The notes beneath the pieces were generated by a model. The model made no database searches. It saw nothing but the letters and a program-made list of their open reading frames with translations, and was not told the DNA's origin. Below, piece after piece: positions 18,660 to 25,809 of a DNA stretch of 53,637 nucleotides (position 1 is its first letter; the number at the start of each line of letters is the position of its first letter). Where the stretch lies: the NCBI RefSeq assembly GCF_040605455.1, contig NZ_JBEXCV010000051.1, positions 1 to 53,637 of the forward strand. The letters are read 5' to 3'. Made by a program: the position numbers and the translations under genes. Origin of the DNA: Embleya sp040605455 (GTDB lineage Bacteria > Actinomycetota > Actinomycetes > Streptomycetales > Streptomycetaceae).

Positions 18660-19195
18660 TTGGCGTCCCCTTCGACCTGCTCGCGCGATGCCGGGTGGAA
18701 CAGCGCGAAGACGAGCGACGCGTCCGGCAGCGACGGATCGGACAGCTCCCGGTACTCGTCCGCCAGTGCCTGCAGCCGCGTCCCCAGCTCCGCGAACTGC
18801 TCCTCGGTGAGCCGCAGATGCGCCATCCGTACATGCCGCTCGCCATCCACCGGCGCCGCCTCCAGGTCCGCCACCGCATGCCGCATCAGCACATCCGGCC
18901 CTCCCTCGCCCGGATCCGGCAGCACGATCGCCCGCGCGGCCATTGCGTAGTACCGCTCGGTGACCCCGCGGACCTTCCGCGTCCGCACCACCTTCACCAG
19001 GCCGGCCCGCTCCAGCAGCCGCACGTGATAGCTGGAACTCCCCTTCGCAAGGCCCACCCGCCCGGCGATCTGCGTAATCGTCGCCGGCTCGAAGCGGAGC
19101 ACCGCCATGATCCGGTGACGCGTGAGATTGGAAACTGCGCGCAGCTGCTCGTCAGTGGTGACGTGGAACGTCTCAGGAAGATCGTCGGTAGGCAT
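18656..19195 (-). CDS. ArsR/winged-helix transcriptional regulator
   Basis: This 179-aa regulator has an N-terminal winged helix: LTRHRIMAVLRFEPATITQ, then RVGLAKGSSSYHVRLLERAG as the recognition helix (near residues 47-66), then a wing with TRKVRGVTERYYA. There is no metal-binding Cys cluster, so this is the HTH_20/ArsR-like group often paired with MFS exporters. The C-terminal half probably binds a ligand or dimerises. The MFS gene follows with a 4-base overlap. A perfect palindrome ends 4 bases before the start codon, which strongly suggests autorepression. There is hardly any room for a ribosome binding site, so the mRNA may be leaderless. Confidence 0.85.
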   Translation of the reverse strand: MPTDDLPETFHVTTDEQLRAVSNLTRHRIMAVLRFEPATITQIAGRVGLAKGSSSYHVRLLERAGLVKVVRTRKVRGVTERYYAMAARAIVLPDPGEGGPDVLMRHAVADLEAAPVDGERHVRMAHLRLTEEQFAELGTRLQALADEYRELSDPSLPDASLVFALFHPASREQVEGDAK

Positions 19196-19199
19196 GGCC

Positions 19200-19225
19200 T
19201 AATGGTCAACATTTCTTGACCATTA
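19200..19225. promoter_or_regulatory. Perfect palindromic operator of the ArsR-MFS operon
   Basis: TAATGGTCAA (19200-19209) and TTGACCATTA (19216-19225) form a perfect 10-bp inverted repeat with a 6-base spacer. It sits directly before the ArsR start codon. Its AT content contrasts with the surrounding DNA. TTGACC could also be a -35 element. Binding by the neighbouring regulator is inferred from position and symmetry. Confidence 0.75.
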
Positions 19226-19460
19226 AGCAAGGGGTTTTGTTCGGGCGTCCGGAATCGGCTGTCCGGCACGTGAGGCGTCCGCTCCCACACCCTCCTTCCC
19301 GACCTCGCTCAACCCGCACTCGGGCGCCTTCGCTCCGCCTCTCGCGGATGCTCATCCGCACCGCGCTGCTGATCTCGCGGTTCATGGAGACCGCGGCTCC
19401 GCAGAACCCGCAGTGTTGGGGGCACCCGCGCGATCCGACGGATTGGGTCGGCGGTTGGAG

Positions 19461-20060
19461 TCAGTCGGCCCCGAGGAGGGTGCGCAACTCGGCGGTGTCG
19501 ACGATGTGGGCCCGTGAGGGGAAGACGCGATGAAGCAGGATGTTGTGGACTTCGGTGTCGGGGTCGGCGACGCCGTCGGACAGGACGTAGAGCTGGTAGT
19601 CGCGGTCGGCCGCGTCGATGACGGTAGACAGGACGACGCCGCTGGTACTGAAGCCGGAGATGACCAGAGTGGTGATCTCGCGCTCGCGTAGCTGCTCGTC
19701 GAGGTCGGTGGTGGACATGCCGCCGAAGCGGATCTTGCGCACGATGATGTCGCCGTCCTGGGGAGCCAGGCGCTCGTGTACGGCGGTGGCAGGGTCCTCG
19801 TGGTGCATGAGGCGGTGCTGGGCCAGCGGGGCAAAGGACTTGTTGGTGGCCGGGATCGCGTCCCAGTCGGCTTCGGTGAAGCCGACGCGGACGTACGCGA
19901 TGCTGCCGCCCTTGGCGCGAACGTCGGAGATGGCCCCTTCCACCCGGGCCAGCAGGGCCTCGTAGTCCCGGCCTTCGGGCAGATGGGCCAGGATCGCGGG
20001 CTGGTAGTCCATGACGAGAAGGGCGGTGCGCGCGGGGTCGAGCGCGGGGGCAGTGCTCAC
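19461..20060 (-). CDS. Isochorismatase-fold hydrolase lacking the usual cysteine
   Basis: This 199-aa protein has the isochorismatase/cysteine-hydrolase fold: TALLVMDYQPAIL with the catalytic Asp near residue 18, and VRKIRFGG with the conserved Lys near residue 108. The nucleophile segment is SGFSTSGVVLSTVIDAADRD. At the place where amidases such as nicotinamidase have Cys (G-x-x-T-x-x-C-V), this protein has Val. It therefore cannot work as a cysteine amidase and may act like the Cys-lacking vinyl-ether hydrolases (PhzD/EntB type) or on something else. It is divergent from a LysR gene across 398 bases, so that regulator may control it. Confidence 0.82.
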   Translation of the reverse strand: MSTAPALDPARTALLVMDYQPAILAHLPEGRDYEALLARVEGAISDVRAKGGSIAYVRVGFTEADWDAIPATNKSFAPLAQHRLMHHEDPATAVHERLAPQDGDIIVRKIRFGGMSTTDLDEQLREREITTLVISGFSTSGVVLSTVIDAADRDYQLYVLSDGVADPDTEVHNILLHRVFPSRAHIVDTAELRTLLGAD

Positions 20061-20458
20061 GCGAGTTTTCTCCTTGCTGGTGGTGCCGGTCGGCGCTCAT
20101 GCCGGCCAGTGGCTTCAGACGGGGGTCGAGCAGGGCAACCGGCTGGGCGGCTGCGGCTGTGATCGGAACGTCCGGCAGTGCGGTCGGCGCGCCGCCGAGT
20201 TACTCGCGGACACGGGCCGCGGATTGCGGTGTGTCACGTTTTGCTCCGGGTCGGATCTCCCTCGTGGTGCGGCGCGTGGTCGTGCCGGGGAAGCAGGAAG
20301 ACGGATTCCCGTGGCGGAGAGCAGATAACTCCCTTCGATGCCCCGTCTGAACAAACTGATGTTGACCAGTTAGAGCAAAACCCGCAGCACAACAGCAGGT
20401 CAAACAACCAATCCGCCAGCAAGTCACAACCAAACGTTGTGCACTAGGGTGGATCGGC
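20061..20458. promoter_or_regulatory. Divergent promoter region, isochorismatase / LysR
   Basis: No gene lies in this 398-base gap between divergent genes. It contains a short inverted repeat, AACTG (20354-20358) and CAGTT (20367-20371), within an AT-richer stretch (20340-20450). Its size and symmetry suit a LysR binding site (T-N11-A type), but the match is weak. The LysR gene has no clear ribosome binding site. Confidence 0.4.
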
Positions 20459-21391
20459 ATGGACCTCGACACCGTCCGGACCTTCGTCGCCGCCGCCGAC
20501 GCGGGGCAGTTCCAGGAAGCCGCCGCCGAGCTGGCGGTCACCCAGCAGGCCGTCTCCAAACGCATCGCCACGCTGGAGCGCAACCTCGGCGCGCGGCTGT
20601 TCACCCGCACCGCCCGCGGCGCCGAGCTCACCATCGACGGGCAGGCGTTCCTGCCGCACGCGCGCGAGCTGCTGCGCGTCGCCGAGCGCGCGGTCGCGTC
20701 CGTACGCACCGGCAGCCGTCCGCTGCGCGTCGACGTGATCAACTCGCGCGGCGCGACGTCGGGCCTGATGCGCGGCTTCCACCACGCGCACCCCGAGATC
20801 GACCTCGACGTGCTGATGCTGTTCGACATCGAGACGGCCGTCGCCGCCATCCGGTCCGGTGCGATCGACGCGTCCTTCCGCGCCGTCGCCGTGCCCAGCC
20901 GGCCCCTTCCCGAGGACATCGAGTCCGTACGGGTGCTCGACGAGCCGCTCCAACTCCTCACCGGCCCCGCCCATGCGCTGGCGGGCGCCCGGTCGGTACC
21001 CCTCGCTCAGCTCGCCGGGCACCGGATCTGGATGCCCGGCATCGTCCCCGGTACCGAGTGGGCCGCCTACTACGACGACCTCGTCGCCGAGTTCGGCCTC
21101 ACCATCGAGGCGACCGGCCCCAACTTCGGCTCCGACGCGCTCCTCGACACCATCGCCGACACCCCGGCCCTGGCCACCTTCATGGGCGAGCAGACCCGCC
21201 TCGCCTGGCCCGCCGGCCACGGCCTGCGCCGCATCCCGGTGACCGACCCGACGCCCGTCTACCCACACTCACTGATCTGGCGCCGCGACAACCCACACCC
21301 CGCACTGACCACACTCCGCAACCACCTCGGCTCCACGCAGCCCGACCGCCCCGACAGCGAGACTTGGACACCCGCATGGACACAGCGGTAG
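20459..21391 (+). CDS. LysR-family transcriptional regulator
   Basis: This 310-aa regulator has the LysR N-terminal helix-turn-helix: residues 1-60 with VRTFVAAADAGQFQEAAAEL followed by AVTQQAVSKRIATLERNLGARLF. A periplasmic-binding-protein-like effector domain follows from about residue 85. It is transcribed away from the isochorismatase-fold gene, the usual arrangement of a LysR regulator and its target, so it may control that gene in response to a small ligand. The start ATG is 20459. The last 25 residues are polar and lie outside the conserved domain. Confidence 0.87.
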   Translation: MDLDTVRTFVAAADAGQFQEAAAELAVTQQAVSKRIATLERNLGARLFTRTARGAELTIDGQAFLPHARELLRVAERAVASVRTGSRPLRVDVINSRGATSGLMRGFHHAHPEIDLDVLMLFDIETAVAAIRSGAIDASFRAVAVPSRPLPEDIESVRVLDEPLQLLTGPAHALAGARSVPLAQLAGHRIWMPGIVPGTEWAAYYDDLVAEFGLTIEATGPNFGSDALLDTIADTPALATFMGEQTRLAWPAGHGLRRIPVTDPTPVYPHSLIWRRDNPHPALTTLRNHLGSTQPDRPDSETWTPAWTQR

Positions 21392-21419
21392 GCAGCACCG
21401 CGTCAACCATCGGCAACGG

Positions 21420-21761
21420 CCTCGTGAGCCGGTCGGACTCACGCGGGCCGTCGAACACCTCGGCGCCCTTGCCGTTCCGGCGGCGCGCCGCTGGGCGGGC
21501 GACGAACGCGAGTGGCCGGCTCGCCTCGGCCGGGACGTCCTGGCCGACCAGGCCGTCCCCGAGGCGCTACCGACCCTCTTGGCCGAGCTCGCCGAGCAGC
21601 GGCGGACGCGCACCTGGTGCGGTCCCGAAGCCACAGCGAGGCGACTTGCCCGGTTCGGACCGGCAGCCGCACAGGCTGCGCCGGACCTGCGCCGGCTCTG
21701 GCTGCACACCCCGCACTCCTACGAGCGGGCCGCCGCAGCGGAGCGGCCGGCCACCGCTTAG
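21420..21761 (+). pseudogene. C-terminal remnant of a HEAT-repeat protein
   Basis: An open frame from about 21420 to the TAG at 21759-21761 has no start codon, yet it reads like the tail of an actinomycete HEAT-repeat protein. It includes GLTRAVEHLGALAVPAARRW, then TWCGPEATARRLARFGPAAA and LRRLWLHTPHSYERAAAAE. The repeating pattern of leucine and alanine helices is kept, so decay is recent or the fragment was moved here intact. It begins 28 bases beyond the LysR stop. Confidence 0.6.
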
Positions 21762-21890
21762 CGCCAAGGGCAGTTCGGTCACCTTCTCCGAGGACGCACC
21801 GGACAGCCGGTGGACCGATCGCCCAAGAAGGCGAAGTGGGCATTCGGCAAGCACCCTTGCAGCCGTGCTGGGACGGGTGTCGCCTGCCGA

Positions 21891-22880
21891 CTACCCGATT
21901 GCCAGCGGCTGGGTGCCCATGCGAGGCCATGAGAGCGTCGGCAGCGGTGCCACCGTGTTGATGTCGGCCCCAGGAGCGGGGCCTCCGAAAAGAAATTCCG
22001 TTCGCCGCAGCCGCACCGCTCCGGTCGGGGTACCGTCCCGCCGCGTCACGGTCGTGACGACCTCAACGTACGCGGGCAGATACGTGGCCGGGTCGAGCCA
22101 GTACACCGCGCGCACGGGGCTGTAGTTGTCGCCCGTTTCGTAGTTCTCGACGAGCATCGGCTTCATCATGTAGTTCGGGTCGACTTCCTTCCTGGCGGCC
22201 ACCAGCCAGCCGGTGACATCGTGGGTGTCCCCCGCAGGCTGTAGGTCGAGGCTCAGTCGCAGATAGTTTTTGCCCTGCGCCGCCACTTGCTCGACCGAGG
22301 GGGTGAGGAGCCCCGGCACGTTGTTGAGGATCGACACGAACTTTGTTGCCTCGTCCGCGGTCATGGCCGGCGGCAGGATCCCGTCACCGACATGCCCACC
22401 CGAGAACAGCCCGCCGGCGATCGCTCCGGGCGGGTCGCAAGCTTTCGCCGACTGGAACCACGCGTTCTGCTGCTCGAGGTACACGAGCGTCCTGCCGTCC
22501 TTACAACCCGATCGCCCGGCAACGGTTCCGGGGCCTTGGCGCATGTAGTCGATGTAGTAGTTCTGAGTCGCCGCGTCCACCCACGAACTTTGACGTTGGC
22601 TCGTGAAGGATTCCTTGGCGACGTTCCCCGAGACACTCCACTCCATCCGATGCTCGACCGACCGCTGGCTGCTCATTGCTGTGACCAGGGCTCCCAACAC
22701 CTCGTGTGGGGTCGTTGCCTTTGCCGGCTTCGCACCGCCGGCCTGCCCGGCATTCGGCTGCTCGCTCTCGAGACCGAGCCAGGACGGGCGGGACCCATCG
22801 CTACACCCCGCCGTCAGAGCCAGCACCATTGCGACGGCTGCCGGCCATGCCCCGCGCTTCAATCTTCCCCCACGCCGCAC
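21891..22880 (-). CDS. Secreted lipoprotein of unknown function
   Basis: This 329-aa protein begins with a lipoprotein signal peptide (basic MRRGGRLKRG, hydrophobic core, lipobox LTAGC with Cys near residue 26), so it should be anchored to the outer face of the membrane. The remainder has no motif I can name. It contains about ten beta-like segments and regions such as RMEWSVSGNVAKESFTSQRQ and YSPVRAVYWLDPATYLPAYV, reminiscent of the LolA/LppX-like fold of actinobacterial lipoproteins; that resemblance is an inference. Two Cys in the mature part could form a disulfide (GRSGCKDGRT and SAKACDPP). It stands alone. Confidence 0.75.
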   Translation of the reverse strand: MRRGGRLKRGAWPAAVAMVLALTAGCSDGSRPSWLGLESEQPNAGQAGGAKPAKATTPHEVLGALVTAMSSQRSVEHRMEWSVSGNVAKESFTSQRQSSWVDAATQNYYIDYMRQGPGTVAGRSGCKDGRTLVYLEQQNAWFQSAKACDPPGAIAGGLFSGGHVGDGILPPAMTADEATKFVSILNNVPGLLTPSVEQVAAQGKNYLRLSLDLQPAGDTHDVTGWLVAARKEVDPNYMMKPMLVENYETGDNYSPVRAVYWLDPATYLPAYVEVVTTVTRRDGTPTGAVRLRRTEFLFGGPAPGADINTVAPLPTLSWPRMGTQPLAIG

Positions 22881-23059
22881 GCATGCTCCTCGTATCGGAT
22901 TATTGACTGTGAGTCAGATCGTATGGTGGCAGCGGCGCGTGATCACGCGGGGGTCATTCCTCCTCGCTCGACGTGGCAGGCAGGAAGCCGCTCGCCTGGC
23001 GGTCCACAACAGCCAGAGACGCTCGACGCGTGGTTGCCGAAGGGAACATTTCGCCGTAA

Positions 23060-23345
23060 TCGGGGAATCCCTGCCGCGATCGGTGCGCCTGCGCCTGCCG
23101 GATGGTTACGTGCCGAACCCCCGCTTGGAGCCGCCCGTCGACCGCGTGCGCAAGCGGCACCCGCACGAGGGCGTCGCGCAACCGCTCGGCGCGGATCCGC
23201 CCATGGTCGACCGCGTCATACCGGGCGGCCGTGCCCACGCCGGTGCTCCGGCGCCAACGACAGCCCGACCAGCGACCCGACCGGGCCGTCCGTGCACAGC
23301 ACCGCGTCCGCCAACGAGTTGCTCGCCGACGGGAGGCCGCTGGGT
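23060..23345 (-). mobile_element. Remnant of an IS701-like transposase
   Basis: On the minus strand two pieces in different frames match the N-terminal part of transposases common in actinomycetes. One is ADAVLCTDGPVGSLVGLSLA followed by PEHRRGHG (about 23325-23230). The other is YDAVDHGRIRAERLRDALVR and VPLAHAVDGRL (about 23230-23120). The frame changes between them, and the following catalytic part is missing or unreadable. No inverted terminal repeats were found. The naming rests on my memory of the phrases CTDGPV and AVDGRL in this family. Confidence 0.6.
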
Positions 23346-23733
23346 GATCTGGATGTGGAGGGCGCCTGGCGGGCGTTCCTGCGGTTCGGTCGTACACGCT
23401 TCGACACGCCGGGGTCGCCGGACTCCGACGGGTTGCTGTTCCAGTACGGCACGTATGCGTTCGACGGTCCGCCCAAGTTCCTGCTGGACTTCACCCGGCA
23501 ATTCGAGATCGTCGACAACGGCGGCGAACACGACCACTACGTCCAGGTGCACTGCGAGGCCCGGTTCACACCCGTCCCGGCTTTGCGCGCCCTGGGCAAC
23601 TTCGATTCCTGGTTCTTCCACGACGGCGACGGCGACCTCGACGTCTGGGCAACCGGTCTGGCCACGACGGGGCATGGTCGGTCTTGGCCGGGCACCACCC
23701 CGCCGAGATCGTCGTCTACCAGGACGACGCCTG
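23292..23733 (+). pseudogene. Conserved hypothetical protein with a 3' frameshift
   Basis: About 125 codons read as a real actinomycete protein of unknown function: LGDLDVEGAWRAFLRFGRTR, then DSDGLLFQYGTYAFDGPPKF and LDFTRQFEIVDNGGEHDHYV, with an FDSWFFHDGDGDLDVWA stretch. At the G-run near 23669-23672 the frame is lost. Adding one base restores AWSVLAGHHPAEIVVYQDDA and a TGA stop at 23731-23733. This is either a single-base deletion or a sequencing error. The start is uncertain; GTG 23292 has a poor ribosome binding site, and the 5' end overlaps the transposase remnant, so the gene may have been truncated there. Confidence 0.55.
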
Positions 23734-23899
23734 ATGGGTTCGTTGAAGCCGTGTGCGGAGTCGCGTCGAACGAGAAGGAGAGCATGGTGCGTCCGCCCGC
23801 CGTCCCACAGAGTGTCCGTGATGTCCCCGCCGCGCCGCCGCAACGCACGCCGTTTTCGGGCAGGCCGAGGCTCGCCGGCCGGTGTTCGACGTCCGTGCC

Positions 23900-24064
23900 G
23901 AACTCCGCCGGGCTCGACGGCATTCGCGACAACACGTGTGCCGCGGCTCGATACAGCAGTCCGGTATCGAGGACCACCGCATCCAACCCCAACGCGAGCC
24001 GGTCCGCAAGGGTGGTCTTGCCGGCGATGGTCGGCCCGTCAATGGAAACCCAGGCCTCGGACAT
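23900..24064 (-). pseudogene. N-terminal fragment of a (d)CMP-kinase-like P-loop protein
   Basis: From ATG 24064 the first 48 codons encode the beginning of a cytidylate-kinase-type nucleotide kinase: a P-loop GPTIAGKTT, then LDAVVLDTGLLYRAAAHVLS, which corresponds to the family's LDTG-x-x-YRA substrate motif. Beyond residue 50 the reading becomes unrelated, so the catalytic remainder has been lost. It joins directly to the region carrying the frameshifted hypothetical gene. Confidence 0.6.
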
Positions 24065-24323
24065 TCGTCCTGATTCGGCCGATTACGTCGATTCCGCCGA
24101 CCCGAACCGAGCACTTCGCCCGACACCACCCATGCCTCAAGGTCGCATCCAATGAACCTCCCCGGCCACACGCCGGCCCATCGAGGCATCGAGGCATCGG
24201 TCCATCAGGCCGTCAACCCACCAAGCCGTCAGACCACCGGCACACCGGCCCACCGAGCCACCGTCGCGACCGTCGCGCGCACTCCCGCGCCGGCTTGAAT
24301 TCGCCCTCCCACCAGGCAAGTTC

Positions 24324-24347
24324 ACAGCCATACGTGAGCGTATGGCT
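24324..24347. promoter_or_regulatory. Perfect 10-bp inverted repeat upstream of the NO locus
   Basis: CAGCCATACG (24324-24333) and CGTATGGCTG (24338-24347) are perfectly complementary around a TGAG loop. The site can form an RNA hairpin or serve as a dimeric operator. It lies about 100-200 bases before the flavohaemoglobin start. No known NO-sensor site (NsrR, NorR) is recognisable in it. Confidence 0.55.
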
Positions 24348-24366
24348 GCGGAGAGTGATCGACGAA

Positions 24367-24408
24367 ATGCCAAGAAAAGCCTTAAAGGAGACTTCTGTCG
24401 ATCCATAA
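24367..24408 (+). CDS. Possible 13-residue leader peptide containing a TTA codon
   Basis: ATG 24367 opens a 13-codon frame, MPRKALKETSVDP, ending in TAA. A GGAGAG lies about 11 bases upstream. The Leu codon is TTA, which is rare in streptomycetes and depends on the bldA tRNA. Its location between an inverted repeat and the NO locus would suit a regulatory leader peptide. It is very short and could well be chance. Confidence 0.25.
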   Translation: MPRKALKETSVDP

Positions 24409-24449
24409 CCGGAACCGGGCCTTCGACTTGACGCCGGTACGACAACCCC

Positions 24450-25715
24450 ATGATCGTGTTCCGGCCGCCGGTGTTCCACGAAGGACCCTCGACGGAACCG
24501 GCCGGACAACCCTCATGCGGAAGGGCTACCGATGGGCCGATTTTGGAATCTCAAGACGCAGAAATCATCCGACAAAATCTCGCGGTCGTCGCCCCCCGGG
24601 CCGCAGACGTCACATCCCACTTCTACGCAATGCTGTTCCTGCGCCGACCCGACCTGCGCGAGCTGTTCCCCCCGGCGATGGATGTCCAGCGCGACCGCCT
24701 GCTGCACGCGCTGATCCGCATCGTCGGCGACCTGGAGAATGCCCCGGCGCTGGCCGGATTCCTCGGCCAACTCGGCCGTGACCATCGCAAATTCGATGTC
24801 ATCGCCGAACACTACGACCTGGTTGGTGAGTGTCTGGTCGCCGCGCTCGCCCGATTCAGCGGCGACACCTGGAACGACGCGGTACAGGACGCCTGGGTGC
24901 GCGCGTACGGCGCGGCCGCGGGCATCATGATCGGCGCGGCCGACGAGGATGCCCTGACCAACCCCCCGCACTGGGCCGCGGAAATCGTCTCGCACGAGAA
25001 GGCCGCCGACGACATCGCCGTGGTCACGGTGCGCCCCGACATGCCGTTCCCCTACCGGGCGGGCCAGTACACCTTCCTGGAAACCCCGTGGTGGCCGCGC
25101 GTATGGCGGGCGTACTCGATCGCCAACGCGCCCGACCCGAACGGCCTGCTCACCTTCCACGTGCGCTCGGTGCCCGCCGGCTGGGTCAGCAACGCCTTGG
25201 TCCACAAGGCCAAACCGGGCGATCGCATCAAACTGGGCGCCGCCATGGGCGAGATGGTCGTGGACCACATGGCGCCCAATCCGGTGTTGTGCGTGGCGGG
25301 CGGTACCGGCCTGGCGCCGCTGAAGGCGATGGTCGAGGAACTGGCCTACTACGGCACCGATCGCTTCGTCGACCTGTTCTACGGCGCCAGCGCGCACAGC
25401 GGGCTCTACGGGCTGGAGGATCTGTTGCGGCTGTCCCAGCGGGTGTCCTGGCTGCGGGTGCGGCCGGCACTCGACGACCTGACCCTGGCCGGGATCAGCG
25501 GAGGAGTCTCCGACGTGGTCCGGGAGTACGGGCCGCGCTACGACTGCGACGCGTATCTGAGCGGGCCGCCCGCGATGGTGCTGGACAGTGCCCGCGTGCT
25601 GCGCCGACTCGGCCTGAGCAAACGCCAGATCCACCACGACCCGGTCGTCGGCGCGTATTCCGCCGAGGACGCGGCCCAGCGGCCCACCCCGGTGGCCGCG
25701 GACGCACCGGGCTGA
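24450..25715 (+). CDS. Flavohaemoglobin-like globin-reductase (possible NO dioxygenase or NOS partner)
   Basis: This protein of up to 421 residues combines a globin with an FAD/NAD(P)H reductase. Residue numbers count from the first possible start. The globin domain (about 35-170) has HFYAMLF with the B10 Tyr, LFPPAM at the CD corner and GRDHRKFDVIAEHYDLVGE with the probable proximal His. The reductase has RAYSIANAP (FAD binding), CVAGGTGLAPLKAM (pyridine nucleotide) and YLSGPPAMV. Flavohaemoglobins turn NO and O2 into nitrate. Bacterial NO synthases lack their own reductase, so this protein could instead, or also, feed electrons to the adjacent synthase. The start is uncertain: the frame opens at ATG 24450, but family length favours TTG 24543. 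The NOS gene follows after 94 bases. Confidence 0.85.
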   Translation: MIVFRPPVFHEGPSTEPAGQPSCGRATDGPILESQDAEIIRQNLAVVAPRAADVTSHFYAMLFLRRPDLRELFPPAMDVQRDRLLHALIRIVGDLENAPALAGFLGQLGRDHRKFDVIAEHYDLVGECLVAALARFSGDTWNDAVQDAWVRAYGAAAGIMIGAADEDALTNPPHWAAEIVSHEKAADDIAVVTVRPDMPFPYRAGQYTFLETPWWPRVWRAYSIANAPDPNGLLTFHVRSVPAGWVSNALVHKAKPGDRIKLGAAMGEMVVDHMAPNPVLCVAGGTGLAPLKAMVEELAYYGTDRFVDLFYGASAHSGLYGLEDLLRLSQRVSWLRVRPALDDLTLAGISGGVSDVVREYGPRYDCDAYLSGPPAMVLDSARVLRRLGLSKRQIHHDPVVGAYSAEDAAQRPTPVAADAPG

Positions 25716-25809
25716 CCTGCGGGCCCGCCGCCGGCTCGTACCCCCACCAGACCCGAAACAGGCTCCCGCGACCCCCGGTCGCAGCGCCGAGCCGGTTCCC
25801 AGGAGAGCG

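Larger units (their letters stand above)
24065..24449. other. Intergenic region before the NO synthase locus
   Basis: No clear gene is present. Short direct repeats of GAGGCATC and several CCRTCA/CCACC-type units lie at 24170-24270. From 24320 the DNA is AT-richer than the average of the window and contains a perfect inverted repeat and a tiny open frame, both listed separately. Confidence 0.4.

Noticed and set aside
19300..19460. A minus-strand CPQHCGFCG zinc-ribbon-like translation between the ArsR and isochorismatase genes
   Set aside because: The stretch is too short, has no start and no recognisable transposase or regulator context. It is not distinguishable from chance.
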